From UBA4085 sp964556755 (GTDB taxonomy: Bacteria; Acidobacteriota; Aminicenantia; Aminicenantales; UBA4085): DNA of 64,000 bases. Positions 37,998 through 47,005 of this stretch are shown here, piece by piece. The translations under genes were made by a program, and so were the position numbers. The notes below the pieces were generated by a model. The model was given only the letters and a program-made list of their open reading frames with translations. It was not told where the DNA came from and ran no database searches. The stretch spans positions 1 to 64,000 of the forward strand of contig CAZKXI010000014.1 in the NCBI GenBank assembly GCA_964556755.1, given 5' to 3'. The number at the start of each line of letters is the position of its first letter. Position 1 is the stretch's first letter.

Positions 37998-40991
37998 ATG
38001 AGCCGACGCGCCGCGATCGCCGGATTGGCCGCCGGGCTGGCCCTGGCCGGATGGGCCGCGGACCGCGGGCTTCCGCCGTCAAGCGCCGGCGCGGCCGACC
38101 GCCGGGCCATGGAGACGGGCTTTCGGCGGCCTCCCGACGAGGCCCGGCCCTGGGTCTATTGGTTCATCATGGACGGCAACTCCAGCCGCGAGGGCATGAC
38201 CGCCGACCTGGAGGCCATGAAGCGGGCCGGGATCGGGGGCGTGGTGCTCCTGGAAGTCGACGTCGGCATCCCGCGGGGGCCGGTCGAGTTCATGAGCCCG
38301 GCCTGGCGGGCCTTGTTCAAGCACGCCGTCGAGGAGGCCGAGCGCCTCGGCTTGGAGATCACCCTCAATGCCGGCCCCGGCTGGACCGGCAGCGGCGGGC
38401 CCTGGGTTTCGCCCGCCCAATCCATGCAGCACCTGGTCGCTTCCGCTACCGAAGTCGACGGACCCGGCCGGATCGAGACCCTGTTGGCGCGACCCAAGCC
38501 GAGGCCGCGCTATTTCGGCGGCGACGTGCCCCAAGCGCTGGACGAGGCGAGAGAAGGCTTCTACGAGGACGTCGCCGTCCTGGCGGTGCCGCGGGTGCCG
38601 GAGAAGGCCCGCATCGCCGACATCGACGAGAAAGCCCTCTATCTGCGCCACCCCTACTCCTCCGTGGCCCAGGTCAGGCCGTTCTTGCCCGCGCCGGCCG
38701 GCTATCCGGCCGCGGAGGGCTCCGAGATCATCCCCCGGGACCGGATCGTCGATCTGGCCGGGCGGATGGACGCGGCGGGCCGTCTGACCTGGGAGGCTCC
38801 CGCGGGGCCGTGGACCGTCCTGCGCTTCGGGCGCGTCAGCACCGGGGCCAACACTCGCCCGGCCCCGCTTCCCGGCCTGGGCCTCGAGTGCGATAAATTC
38901 GATCCCTCGGCCCTGGACGCCCACTACAAGGCCTTCATCGGCTCCCTCTTGGCCGAGATAGGGCCGCGTCCCGCCGGCCGCCGCTCCGGCTGGACCATGC
39001 TCCATATCGACAGCTGGGAGATGGGCGCCCAGAACTGGACCGGCGGATTCCGCGGGGAGTTCACGCGGCGGCGCGGCTACGATCCCCTGCCCTTCCTGCC
39101 GGCCTGGACCGGGCGCATCGTGGACAGCCCGGAGATCACCGAGCGCTTCCTCTGGGACCTGCGCCTGACGGCCCAGGAGCTGGTCCTGGAGAGACACGTG
39201 CTCCGGCTCAAGGCGCTCGGCCGGGCCGACGGCTTCGGCCTCTCGGTCGAGCCCTATGACATGAATCCCTGCGCCGATCTGACCCTGGGCGGTCCGGCCG
39301 ACGTGCCCATGGGCGAATTCTGGGCCCGCGGCTACGGCTATGACACATCCTACAGCGTCTACGAGGCGGTCTCCATCGCCCACACCGGTGGCCGCCGGAT
39401 CGTCGGCGCCGAGTCCTTCACCGCGGACGACCGGGAGGCCTGGCGGCTCTACCCGGGGGCCATGAAGGACCAGGCCGATTGGGCCTTGGCCGCCGGCATC
39501 AACCGCTTCGTCTTCCACCGCTACGCCCACCAGCCCCGCCTCGACCAGGCGCCGGGCATGACCATGGGCCCCTACGGGGCGCATTACGAACGGACCCAGA
39601 CCTGGTGGAACATGGTCCCCGACTGGAACCTCTACCTGGCCCGCTGCCAGTTCTTGCTGCGCCGCGGCCTCCCGGTCGCCGACATCCTCTACCTGGCGCC
39701 GGAGGGCGCGCCGCAGGTCTTCGTCCCTCCGCCCTCGGCCCTGCGCGGGCCGAAGCCGGTTCAAGACCGCCGGGGATACCAATTCGACGGCTGCGCCCCG
39801 GAGGCCCTGCGCGAGAGGGCCTCGGTTCAGGATGGACGCATCGTGTTTCCGGACGGCGCCGCCTACGCCGCCCTCGTCCTGCCGGAGCGGGAGACGATGA
39901 CCCCGGGCCTGTTGCGGAAGATCAAGGAGCTGGCCGCGGCGGGCGCGGTCGTCATCGGGCCCCGCCCGCGGGCGGGACTGGGCCTGCAAGGGTATCCGGC
40001 CACCGACGACGACGTGCGCCGCCTGGCGGCTGAGCTGTGGGGCCCGGGCTCCGAGAGCGGCATCTCGACGCCGGAAGGCCGGGCATTCGGCCGGGGTCGG
40101 GTGTTCGAGACGCCGAGGCCCGTTCCCAATCCCGCCTCCGACCCGGCCATCCCCCAGTACTCCGACTATGCCCTGGCGGCCGGCCTCCTGGCCGGACGGG
40201 GGCTGCCGCCGGATTTCGACTCGGATTCGGACCTTCGCTTCATCCACCGGCGGGATGGGTCGACCGATCTCTACTTTCTCTCCAACCCGGCCGATGTCGC
40301 GGTCGAGACGACCGGCGTCTTCCGGGTCGCCGGCAAGACGCCCTCCTTCTGGGATCCGGCCTCGGGGAGGATTCGCAAAGCCCCGCCCTCCGAGCCCACG
40401 GACGAGGGCCGGACGCGCCTCCGCCTCGCGCTCGAGGCCCACGGGTCTGTCTTCGTCATCTTCCAGCCGGCGGATGACGCCTCGCCGGCCGAGGAGCCGG
40501 GGCCGGAGCCCGACCGGGCCTTGGAGCTTCGGGGGCCGTGGCGGATTCGCTTCGCCGCCGGACCGGGCACTCCGGCCGGCCTTGTCCTGCCCGCCCTGAC
40601 GGATCTCTCGGAATGGGCTGAGGGCGACATCCGGCACTACAGCGGCACGATCACCTACGCCGCGGAGCTCGACGCCCCGGCCGGGGTCAAGCGGGCCATC
40701 CTGGACTTGGGGCGGGTGGAGGTCATGGCCCGCGTGCGCCTGAACGGCAAGGACGTCGGCGTCTCCTGGCGCGCCCCGCATCGGATCGACCTGGGCGGCG
40801 GCCTGAAGCCGGGCCGGAACGCGCTGGAGATCGACGTCGCCAACCTCTGGCTCAACCGCCTGATCGGCGACGCCGCCCGGCCCGCGGACAAGCGGGTCGC
40901 CGCCGCGGCCTGGAATCCGTTCAAGCCCGACTCCCCGCTCCCCCCCTCGGGACTGCTGGGCCCGGTGCGGCTTCTGATCGCAAGAGACTAG
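37998..40991 (+). CDS. GH106-family alpha-L-rhamnosidase, exported
   Basis: This 997-residue enzyme has an Ala/Leu-rich signal segment (residues 1-30). The GH106 catalytic region starts near residue 50 with VYWFIMDGNSSREGMTADLEAMKRAGIGGVVLLE and continues through LNAGPGWTGSGGPWV, MLHIDSWEMGAQNWT, FWARGYGYDTSYSVYEAVSIAH and NRFVFHRYAHQP. The C-terminal 150 residues form a beta-sandwich sugar-binding domain (LNGKDVGVSWRAPHRIDLGGGLKPGRN). It should cleave alpha-rhamnosides of pectin-like polysaccharides outside the cytoplasm. The pairing with a cytoplasmic peptidase has no obvious meaning. Confidence 0.9.
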   Translation: MSRRAAIAGLAAGLALAGWAADRGLPPSSAGAADRRAMETGFRRPPDEARPWVYWFIMDGNSSREGMTADLEAMKRAGIGGVVLLEVDVGIPRGPVEFMSPAWRALFKHAVEEAERLGLEITLNAGPGWTGSGGPWVSPAQSMQHLVASATEVDGPGRIETLLARPKPRPRYFGGDVPQALDEAREGFYEDVAVLAVPRVPEKARIADIDEKALYLRHPYSSVAQVRPFLPAPAGYPAAEGSEIIPRDRIVDLAGRMDAAGRLTWEAPAGPWTVLRFGRVSTGANTRPAPLPGLGLECDKFDPSALDAHYKAFIGSLLAEIGPRPAGRRSGWTMLHIDSWEMGAQNWTGGFRGEFTRRRGYDPLPFLPAWTGRIVDSPEITERFLWDLRLTAQELVLERHVLRLKALGRADGFGLSVEPYDMNPCADLTLGGPADVPMGEFWARGYGYDTSYSVYEAVSIAHTGGRRIVGAESFTADDREAWRLYPGAMKDQADWALAAGINRFVFHRYAHQPRLDQAPGMTMGPYGAHYERTQTWWNMVPDWNLYLARCQFLLRRGLPVADILYLAPEGAPQVFVPPPSALRGPKPVQDRRGYQFDGCAPEALRERASVQDGRIVFPDGAAYAALVLPERETMTPGLLRKIKELAAAGAVVIGPRPRAGLGLQGYPATDDDVRRLAAELWGPGSESGISTPEGRAFGRGRVFETPRPVPNPASDPAIPQYSDYALAAGLLAGRGLPPDFDSDSDLRFIHRRDGSTDLYFLSNPADVAVETTGVFRVAGKTPSFWDPASGRIRKAPPSEPTDEGRTRLRLALEAHGSVFVIFQPADDASPAEEPGPEPDRALELRGPWRIRFAAGPGTPAGLVLPALTDLSEWAEGDIRHYSGTITYAAELDAPAGVKRAILDLGRVEVMARVRLNGKDVGVSWRAPHRIDLGGGLKPGRNALEIDVANLWLNRLIGDAARPADKRVAAAAWNPFKPDSPLPPSGLLGPVRLLIARD

Positions 40992-41015
40992 CCGGACATT
41001 CCCGGCTTCGCCCCT

Positions 41016-42143
41016 TCACTCCAGCCGCTTGCGGAAGCGGGCGATGCTCAAGGCCAAGATGGCCGTCCCGAAGGCGGCCATGGCCGCCGCCTCGTCCCAT
41101 AGCTCGGCCCAACCGGAGCCTTTCAGGAAGACCCCTCTCACGACGGAGAAGAAATACTTGATGGGGACGGCCGCGGTCACGGCTCGGAAGAAGGGCGGCA
41201 TAGTCTCGATCGGGAAGACGAAATTGGACAGCAGGATCATCGGGACCATGAAGAAGACGGCCGTCAGCATGGCCTGCTGCTGATTGCGGGAGATCGTCGA
41301 GATGAACAGGCCCAGTCCCAGGGTGGTGAGCATGAAGATCAGGCTCTGGGCGCCGAGCAGGAGGGCGCCGCCGCGGAAGGGCACCTGGAAGACGAGGGCC
41401 ACCAGGGCCGTGATCAAGACGACATCGACGACGCCGATGGCCAGGAAGGGAAGGAGCTTGCCCAGGACAAGCTGGCCGGGCCGGATGGGCGTCACGATGA
41501 GCTGCTCCATGGTGCCGGTCTCCTTCTCCCGGACGATGCCCATCGAAGCCAGCATCATGGTCATGACCATCAGGACGAGGCCGAGGACGCCGGGCACGAG
41601 GAAGTTGCGGCTCTTCAGGTCGGGATTGTAGAAGACCCGGACCTGGGGCTCGATCGGGACCGGCCGCAATCCGATCTCGCGCAAGCGAACGAAGGTCTCC
41701 GCCAGAAGCCTCTGGGAGAACCGCGCCGTGACCATGGCCGCATAGTTGAGGCCGGTCGTGGCCGACTGGCTCTCGGTCCCGTCGGCGATGACCTGGGCGG
41801 AGGCCGGACGCCCGGCCAGGATTCGCTCTCCGAAGCCCGGCGCCAGGACGATAGCCATCGACGCCTCGCCCCGGTCGATGAGAGCATCGACCTCGTCGGA
41901 GCGGCCGACGTCCCCCAGCCGGGAGAAATACCCCGACCGGAAGAAGGCGTCCAGGTAGGCCCGGCTCTGCGGACTCCGGTCCTGGTCGCAGACGGCCGTG
42001 GGGATGTCGCGGACGTCCATGTTGACCGCGTAGCCGAGCAGGAGCAGCTGGAAGATCGGGGACAGGAGCAGGATCGGCGCCATCCGCCTGTCGCGCCGGA
42101 TATGGATGAATTCCTTCCGCAGAACGGCCAGGATCGCCTTCAT
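41016..42143 (-). CDS. ABC-2 type exporter permease (YbhR/YhhJ-like), distal
   Basis: This 375-residue protein has one N-terminal helix, a large external domain (about residues 45-170) and five C-terminal helices, the classical ABC-2 layout. It shows KEFIHIRRDRRM at the start, FYNPDLKSRNFLVPGVLGLVL and VREKETGTMEQLIVTPI. Its ATG overlaps the stop of the preceding permease by four bases. The two permeases are related but distinct and probably form a heterodimer. It is the last gene of the exporter operon. Confidence 0.92.
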   Translation of the reverse strand: MKAILAVLRKEFIHIRRDRRMAPILLLSPIFQLLLLGYAVNMDVRDIPTAVCDQDRSPQSRAYLDAFFRSGYFSRLGDVGRSDEVDALIDRGEASMAIVLAPGFGERILAGRPASAQVIADGTESQSATTGLNYAAMVTARFSQRLLAETFVRLREIGLRPVPIEPQVRVFYNPDLKSRNFLVPGVLGLVLMVMTMMLASMGIVREKETGTMEQLIVTPIRPGQLVLGKLLPFLAIGVVDVVLITALVALVFQVPFRGGALLLGAQSLIFMLTTLGLGLFISTISRNQQQAMLTAVFFMVPMILLSNFVFPIETMPPFFRAVTAAVPIKYFFSVVRGVFLKGSGWAELWDEAAAMAAFGTAILALSIARFRKRLE

Positions 42144-43315
42144 CGCCGCTTCCTCCCCTCCCCCTCCGCGGCCGAAGTCCGGCGCAGGCGGACCGCGCTC
42201 GCGGCCACGGTCAGGGCGGCGAAAAGGGCCAGGAAGAGGGCCTGGTCCCAGAACGCCGGCAGCCCGACGCCCTTGATCATGATGTCGCGCAGGGCGACCA
42301 GGAAGTAGCGGGCCGGCACGAGCCGGCTAATGGCCTGGATGACGCCGGGCATGTTCCGGATCGGAAAGACGAAGCCGGACAGGATGAAGGTCGGCAGGAA
42401 GGTGCTCAAGATCGAGATCATGAAAGCGACCTGCTGAGTCCGGGTCAGAGTCGAGATGAGGATGCCCTGGCCGAGGCCGCCCAACAAGAACAAGCCCATG
42501 AGCAGGAGGAGCTCCAGATAGCTTCCCCGGATGGGGACACCGAAGAGGACGAATCCCAAGGCCAGGACCAGATGGGCCGAGACGAGGGAGATGAGAGCGT
42601 AGGGAACCGTCTTGCCCACGATCAGGGCCAGGGGGCTCATTGGGGAGACGAGGAGCTGCTCCATGGTGCCGCGCTCCTTCTCCCGGACGACGGCAAAGGC
42701 GGTCGAGATGACCACGATGATCATAAGGATGAAGGCCATCAGGCCGGGGACCAGGAAGCGCGAGCTGCGAAGCTCCGGGTTGTACCAGACCCGGACTTCC
42801 GTCTCGACCGGGACGGTCAGGCCGCGGAAGCCGCGCGCGTCGAGGGCCTGGGTCGTCATGCGGATCGAGGCGCTTTGGACGATCGAGGCCATGTACCCGG
42901 CCGCGGTGCCGGCGCTCGTGGCGTTGCTGCCGTCCAGCAGGACTTGGATGTCCGCTCCGCGGCCGGCCAGGAGGCCGTCGGCGAATCCGCGCGGGATGAC
43001 GACCGCGGCCCGGGCCAGGTCGCGCCCGAACAGTCCGTCGACGGAACGCGGATCGTCCAGCCGGAAGCGGATGTCGAAGTATTCCGTCGCCGCCAGCTTG
43101 TCCAGCAAAGCCCGGCTCAAGGCCGTTCGGTCCTGGTCGCAGACGGCCATGGGGATGTGCTTGAAGTCGAAGTTCAGGGCATAGCCGTACATAAGGAGGA
43201 GAAAGCCGGGCAGGGCCAGGAGGAAGATGAGCGTCCGGGGATCGCGGCGAATCTGGCGGAATTCCTTGCGGATGATCGGCCGCACGCCCCGCAGAGCAGA
43301 CCGGGCAGCGCTCAT
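42140..43315 (-). CDS. ABC-2 type exporter permease (YbhS-like), proximal
   Basis: This 391-residue permease starts with RPIIRKEFRQIRRDPRTLIFLLALPGFLLLMYGYALNFDF. It has a large exported loop, WYNPELRSSRFLVPGLMAFILM, REKERGTMEQLLVSPMSPL and further hydrophobic helices. The ATG at 43315 overlaps the ATPase stop by four bases (ATGA). It pairs with the downstream permease and the two upstream ATPases. Confidence 0.92.
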   Translation of the reverse strand: MSAARSALRGVRPIIRKEFRQIRRDPRTLIFLLALPGFLLLMYGYALNFDFKHIPMAVCDQDRTALSRALLDKLAATEYFDIRFRLDDPRSVDGLFGRDLARAAVVIPRGFADGLLAGRGADIQVLLDGSNATSAGTAAGYMASIVQSASIRMTTQALDARGFRGLTVPVETEVRVWYNPELRSSRFLVPGLMAFILMIIVVISTAFAVVREKERGTMEQLLVSPMSPLALIVGKTVPYALISLVSAHLVLALGFVLFGVPIRGSYLELLLLMGLFLLGGLGQGILISTLTRTQQVAFMISILSTFLPTFILSGFVFPIRNMPGVIQAISRLVPARYFLVALRDIMIKGVGLPAFWDQALFLALFAALTVAASAVRLRRTSAAEGEGRKRR

Positions 43316-44271
43316 CGCGGGCCCGCCCCCGACGCTTCCTCGATGCGGCGCAGGAAGACGTCCTCCAGCGAGGGGACGATCCGGTCGATCCGCCGGAGCG
43401 CAAGGCCCGCCGAGGCCAGCCGGGCGGCCAGCCGCCGCCGCCCCTCGGCCTCGTCGCCGACGCCGACATGGAGGCTGAGGCCGAAGATGGAGATGTCGAG
43501 GACCCAAGGCTCGCGGCGGAGGACCTCCAGCGCTTCGACGGCCCGCTCGCACTCGACCTCCAGGACGGGGTGCCGGATGGTCGCCGCTTTCAGGGCCGAA
43601 GGACTCCCCGCGCCGACGATGCGGCCGGCGTGGATGAGGCGGATATCGTTGCACGACTCGGCCTCGTCCAGGTAGTGAGTGGTTACAAAGACGGTCACGC
43701 CGCCGTCCGAGAGGCGGTTGATGAGATCCCAGAAAGCCCGCCGGGAGACGGGATCGACGCCGCCGGTCGGCTCGTCCAGGAAGACGATGCCGGGCTCGTG
43801 CAGCACGGCGCAGCCAAGGGCCAGGCGCTGCCGCCAGCCCTGCGACAAGGTCCGGGTCAGGCTCCCCTCCCGGCCCTTCAGGCCGGCCATCTCCAGGACC
43901 CAGCCCAGCCGGGAGCGGAGGGCGGTCGGGGATAGGCCGTAGACGCCGCCGAAGAAGAGGATATTCTCGGCGACGGTCAGGTCTTCGTAGAGCGAGAAGC
44001 GCTGGGACATGTATCCGATCGAGCGTTTGACCCTCTCCGGCGAGCGGGCGACGTCGTAGCCCGCCACCAGGGCCGTCCCCGAGGTCGGCCGCAGAAGCCC
44101 GCAGAGCATCCGGATGGTCGTCGACTTGCCGGCCCCGTTGGCGCCCAGGAAGCCGAAGATGTCGCCGCGCCGGACGTCGAAGCTGATCCCGTCGACGGCG
44201 GAGAAGGAGCCGAATCGCTTGCTCAGGCCGCGGACGTCGATCGATCGGGCGGGCGGCGGCGTCCCGGTCAT
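43312..44271 (-). CDS. ABC exporter ATPase, second subunit, variant signature motif
   Basis: This 319-residue nucleotide-binding subunit has Walker A GANGAGKST (near 43-51), Walker B IVFLDEP and a normal H-loop, H199 (VTTHYLDEAE). The signature is LSQGW (142-146) instead of LSGG. The C-terminal ~90 residues are the accessory domain seen in drug exporter ATPases. It corresponds to the second half of E. coli YbhF, which fuses both ATPases in one chain. ATGA overlaps link it to both neighbours. Confidence 0.93.
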   Translation of the reverse strand: MTGTPPPARSIDVRGLSKRFGSFSAVDGISFDVRRGDIFGFLGANGAGKSTTIRMLCGLLRPTSGTALVAGYDVARSPERVKRSIGYMSQRFSLYEDLTVAENILFFGGVYGLSPTALRSRLGWVLEMAGLKGREGSLTRTLSQGWRQRLALGCAVLHEPGIVFLDEPTGGVDPVSRRAFWDLINRLSDGGVTVFVTTHYLDEAESCNDIRLIHAGRIVGAGSPSALKAATIRHPVLEVECERAVEALEVLRREPWVLDISIFGLSLHVGVGDEAEGRRRLAARLASAGLALRRIDRIVPSLEDVFLRRIEEASGAGPR

Positions 44272-45215
44272 CGGGCGGCCTCCGCGCGGCCGTCCCGGCC
44301 GGCGCCCCCGGTCACGGCGATGAAGACGTTCTCCAAGCTGGGCGGGATGACCCGCCAGCCGCCGATCTCGATGCCGGCCGAGGCCAGGACTCCGGCCACG
44401 GCCAGCCGGGCCTTCTCGGCCGAGGCGGCCACGATGTGGAGCCGATCGCCGAAGATCTGGACGCCCTCCAGCTCGGGCCGCCCCTTCAACAGGAAGTAGG
44501 CCCGCCTCGGCTCGCCGCAGACAAGCTCGGCGACTTGGCCGGCCATGAGTCCTTTGACGGCCCGCGGCGTGTCCGCGGCCACGAGGCGGCCATGGTCCAG
44601 GAGCCCGACCCGCGAGGACCTCTCGGCTTCGTCCAGATAGGGAGTCGTCATCAGAATGGTGATGCCCGAGCGGAGGAGCTGCGAGAGGATGGTCCAGAAC
44701 TCCCGGCGCGAGACGGGATCGACGCCGGTCGTGGGCTCGTCGAGGAGCAGGAGCCGCGGCTGATGGATCAAGGTGCAGGCCAAGGCCAGCTTCTGCCTCA
44801 TCCCTCCCGACAGGCGCTCGGCCAGGCGGTCCCGGAAGGGGGTCAGGCGGGTGAAGTCCAACAGCTCGTCCCGGCGCGGGCGGAAGTCCCTCTGGCCGTG
44901 GATCTCGGCGAAGAACTCGATGTTCTCGTCCACGGACAGATCGCCGTAAAGGCTGAAGCGCTGGGACAGGTAGCCGATCCGGCTCAGGGCGGCTCCCCCG
45001 GCGCCCGTGATGTCGCCGCCCAGGATGAGGGCCCGTCCCGACGCCGGCCGCAGGATGCCGCAGAGCATGCGGATCAGGGTCGTCTTGCCGGCGCCGTCGG
45101 GACCGACCAGGCTGAAGAGCTCGCCCTCGGCGATCCGGAGGCTGACCCCGCGGACCGCCTCGATATCGCCGAACGACTTCGACAAGCCCTCGGTCTCGAC
45201 CGCCCAATGGCTCAA
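44268..45215 (-). CDS. ABC exporter ATPase, first subunit, H-loop His replaced by Pro
   Basis: This 315-residue nucleotide-binding subunit has Walker A GPDGAGKTT (38-46), a canonical signature LSGGM (135-139) and Walker B LLLLDEP. The H-loop is TTPYLDEAE, so Pro192 replaces the switch His. The codon is clearly CCC. The start is TTG with GGAGG four bases upstream, 11 bases after the HlyD-like gene. It would pair with the next ATPase. Confidence 0.92.
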   Translation of the reverse strand: MSHWAVETEGLSKSFGDIEAVRGVSLRIAEGELFSLVGPDGAGKTTLIRMLCGILRPASGRALILGGDITGAGGAALSRIGYLSQRFSLYGDLSVDENIEFFAEIHGQRDFRPRRDELLDFTRLTPFRDRLAERLSGGMRQKLALACTLIHQPRLLLLDEPTTGVDPVSRREFWTILSQLLRSGITILMTTPYLDEAERSSRVGLLDHGRLVAADTPRAVKGLMAGQVAELVCGEPRRAYFLLKGRPELEGVQIFGDRLHIVAASAEKARLAVAGVLASAGIEIGGWRVIPPSLENVFIAVTGGAGRDGRAEAAR

Positions 45216-45226
45216 CGCGCCTCCGC

Positions 45227-46201
45227 TCAGAGCCGCCCCGCGGCGAGGGCCGCGTCCGCCGGCAGTCCCGGCTTAAGGGCGCCGTCGCGGTTCTCGATCT
45301 CGATCTTGACCCCGAAGACCAGCTTGACCCGATCCTCCCGGGTTTGGACGTTCTTGGGCGTAAACTCGGCTTCGGGGGAGATGTAGGTGACGGTCCCGGG
45401 GAATGTCCGCCCCGGCGCGCCGTCGATCGACACCTCGGCTCGGCCGCCCAGCCGGACGCGGGCCAGCTCCGCTTCGGTGACATAGATCATGACGTGGACG
45501 CGGTCGAGGTCCGAGACCACGGCCAGCGTGGCTCCGGCGGCGACCAGCTCCCCGGCCTCGACCGGGACCTGGGTGACGACTCCGGCGACGGGAGAGACGA
45601 GATCGCAGTCGGCGATCGACCGGCGCAGGAGGTCCTCCGCCGAGCGGGCCTGCTCCAGCCGGGCCCGGGCCGCCCGGACTTCCTCCGGGCGGGCCAGGGC
45701 CCGGACCTTCTTGAGGCCTTCGGCCGCGGCGGCGGCCTGGGCCCGAGCCATGGTCAAGCGGGCTTCGGCGTCCTCGGCTTGCTTGGCCGTCACGCTTCCC
45801 TGGACGGCCAGGCCGCGCATCCGGTGGGCGTCCGCCTCTGCCGTCTTGAAGGCCGTGTCCGCTTGCCGAACCGCCTCCTCCGCTTGCCGGACGTCCTCGA
45901 CCCGGGCTCCGGACTGGAGAAGATCGAGCTGCGCCTGGGCCAGGGCCGTGCCTGCCGCGGCCTGCCGGAGCTGGATATCGAGCGTGGCATGGTCGATCGA
46001 GGCGATCGGGTCCCCCGCCCCGATCCGATCGCCTTCCCGGACCGGAATTTGCAGGATCTGGCCGGGTGTCTTCGCCGAAAGGCGGACCTGGCGGGCCTCG
46101 ATGGTCCCCGAGGCGCGCAGGGCGCCGTCGGCCGGTCCGCGGGCGCAGGCCGAGGCCAGGACCATCAGGCCGAGAGCGGAGAGGGTGCGGTGGACGTTCA
46201 T
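45227..46201 (-). CDS. HlyD-family periplasmic adaptor lipoprotein (YbhG-like)
   Basis: This 324-residue protein has a lipoprotein signal (LGLMVLASACARG, lipobox LASAC near residue 19). It has a biotinyl-lipoyl half (SGTIEARQVRLSAKTPGQI), a long Ala/Arg/Glu-rich alpha-hairpin coiled coil (about 75-190), the second lipoyl half (DLVSPVAGVVTQVPVEAGE) and a beta-barrel domain. It would bridge the inner-membrane exporter to an outer-membrane channel, which is not encoded here. The ATG overlaps the regulator's stop by four bases. Confidence 0.93.
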   Translation of the reverse strand: MNVHRTLSALGLMVLASACARGPADGALRASGTIEARQVRLSAKTPGQILQIPVREGDRIGAGDPIASIDHATLDIQLRQAAAGTALAQAQLDLLQSGARVEDVRQAEEAVRQADTAFKTAEADAHRMRGLAVQGSVTAKQAEDAEARLTMARAQAAAAAEGLKKVRALARPEEVRAARARLEQARSAEDLLRRSIADCDLVSPVAGVVTQVPVEAGELVAAGATLAVVSDLDRVHVMIYVTEAELARVRLGGRAEVSIDGAPGRTFPGTVTYISPEAEFTPKNVQTREDRVKLVFGVKIEIENRDGALKPGLPADAALAAGRL

Positions 46202-46887
46202 GCGGAGTCTCCCTTGACGGGGGGGATGCGGAGATCGAGCCGTTCCGGAAGCTCCGAACGGCCCCGTTCGGTCAGCAAACCCTGGAAGAGGATTCCGACG
46301 AGGGCCGAGAAGGTCTCGGAAGCCGAGCGGCCGCCGCGGAGGATGGCATCCGGATTCAGGTGGCGCTCGATCAGGCCGATAAAGACATCCATGACGAAAG
46401 CGGCGTCGAGGTCCGGCCGGAAGACGCCGGCCTCTATGCCCCCCCGCAGGAGGCCCTCGAGGTTCTTCATCATGATCTCGTGCCGGACGGCGTCGATGGC
46501 CTCCCAGACGGGAGGGGCCTGGCGGCGAAGATCCTCGAGCAGGTGGGGGCTGATGGAGGCAAAGAGCGAGCCGACAGTCCGGAGCAAGGAGGAGACACGC
46601 TCGACGAATCCCGCATTCGGATCGGCCAGGACGGCCTCGATGCGGCGGACGGTTCCGAACATCATCCGCCGCACGACGGCCAGGAGCAGCTCTTCCTTGC
46701 CGGAGAAAGCCTTGTAGAGGGTGGCCTTGCCGACCCCGAGCCGGGCGGCCAGGTCGTCCATGGTCACCCGGCTGAAGCCGGATCGGAAGAACATCTCCCG
46801 GGCCGCGTCGATGCAGCGGTCGCGGAAGGGATCGGCCGGCCCCGGCGGCTCCGGCCTGAGAACTAACGAAACTTTTCTGGTTTTCAC
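46198..46887 (-). CDS. TetR/AcrR-family repressor of the exporter operon
   Basis: This 229-residue regulator has the TetR helix-turn-helix near residues 20-66 (CIDAAREMFFRSGFSRVTMDDLAARLGVGKATLYKAFSGKEELL) and an all-helical ligand domain after it. It is the first gene of the operon, as expected for an efflux autorepressor such as YbiH (CecR) beside YbhGFSR. The start is GTG with no ribosome-binding site. The -10 box ends six bases before it, so the mRNA is probably leaderless. Confidence 0.92.
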   Translation of the reverse strand: MKTRKVSLVLRPEPPGPADPFRDRCIDAAREMFFRSGFSRVTMDDLAARLGVGKATLYKAFSGKEELLLAVVRRMMFGTVRRIEAVLADPNAGFVERVSSLLRTVGSLFASISPHLLEDLRRQAPPVWEAIDAVRHEIMMKNLEGLLRGGIEAGVFRPDLDAAFVMDVFIGLIERHLNPDAILRGGRSASETFSALVGILFQGLLTERGRSELPERLDLRIPPVKGDSA

Positions 46888-46893
46888 GGTTTT

Positions 46894-46921
46894 ATCATAG
46901 TCCGATTTCCAGGCCTGTCAA
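46894..46921 (-). promoter_or_regulatory. Promoter giving a leaderless tetR-exporter mRNA
   Basis: On the minus strand TTGACA (46916-46921) and TATGAT (46894-46899) are spaced by 16 bases. Six bases separate the -10 from the GTG start, which places the expected +1 at or next to the start codon. Confidence 0.72.
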
Positions 46922-47005
46922 GGCGGTCGCGCGGGGTCCGGCCAGGGGACGGAGGGCGGGCGGATCGGGCTCCTGGGAAGGGCTTCGCGGCGGGGCCGGA
47001 GCCGC

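Noticed and set aside
44272..45483. Single fused 723-residue ATPase frame
   Set aside because: The upstream part is an out-of-frame shadow of the first ATPase and HlyD genes. The real second ATPase starts at 44271 in an ATGA overlap.
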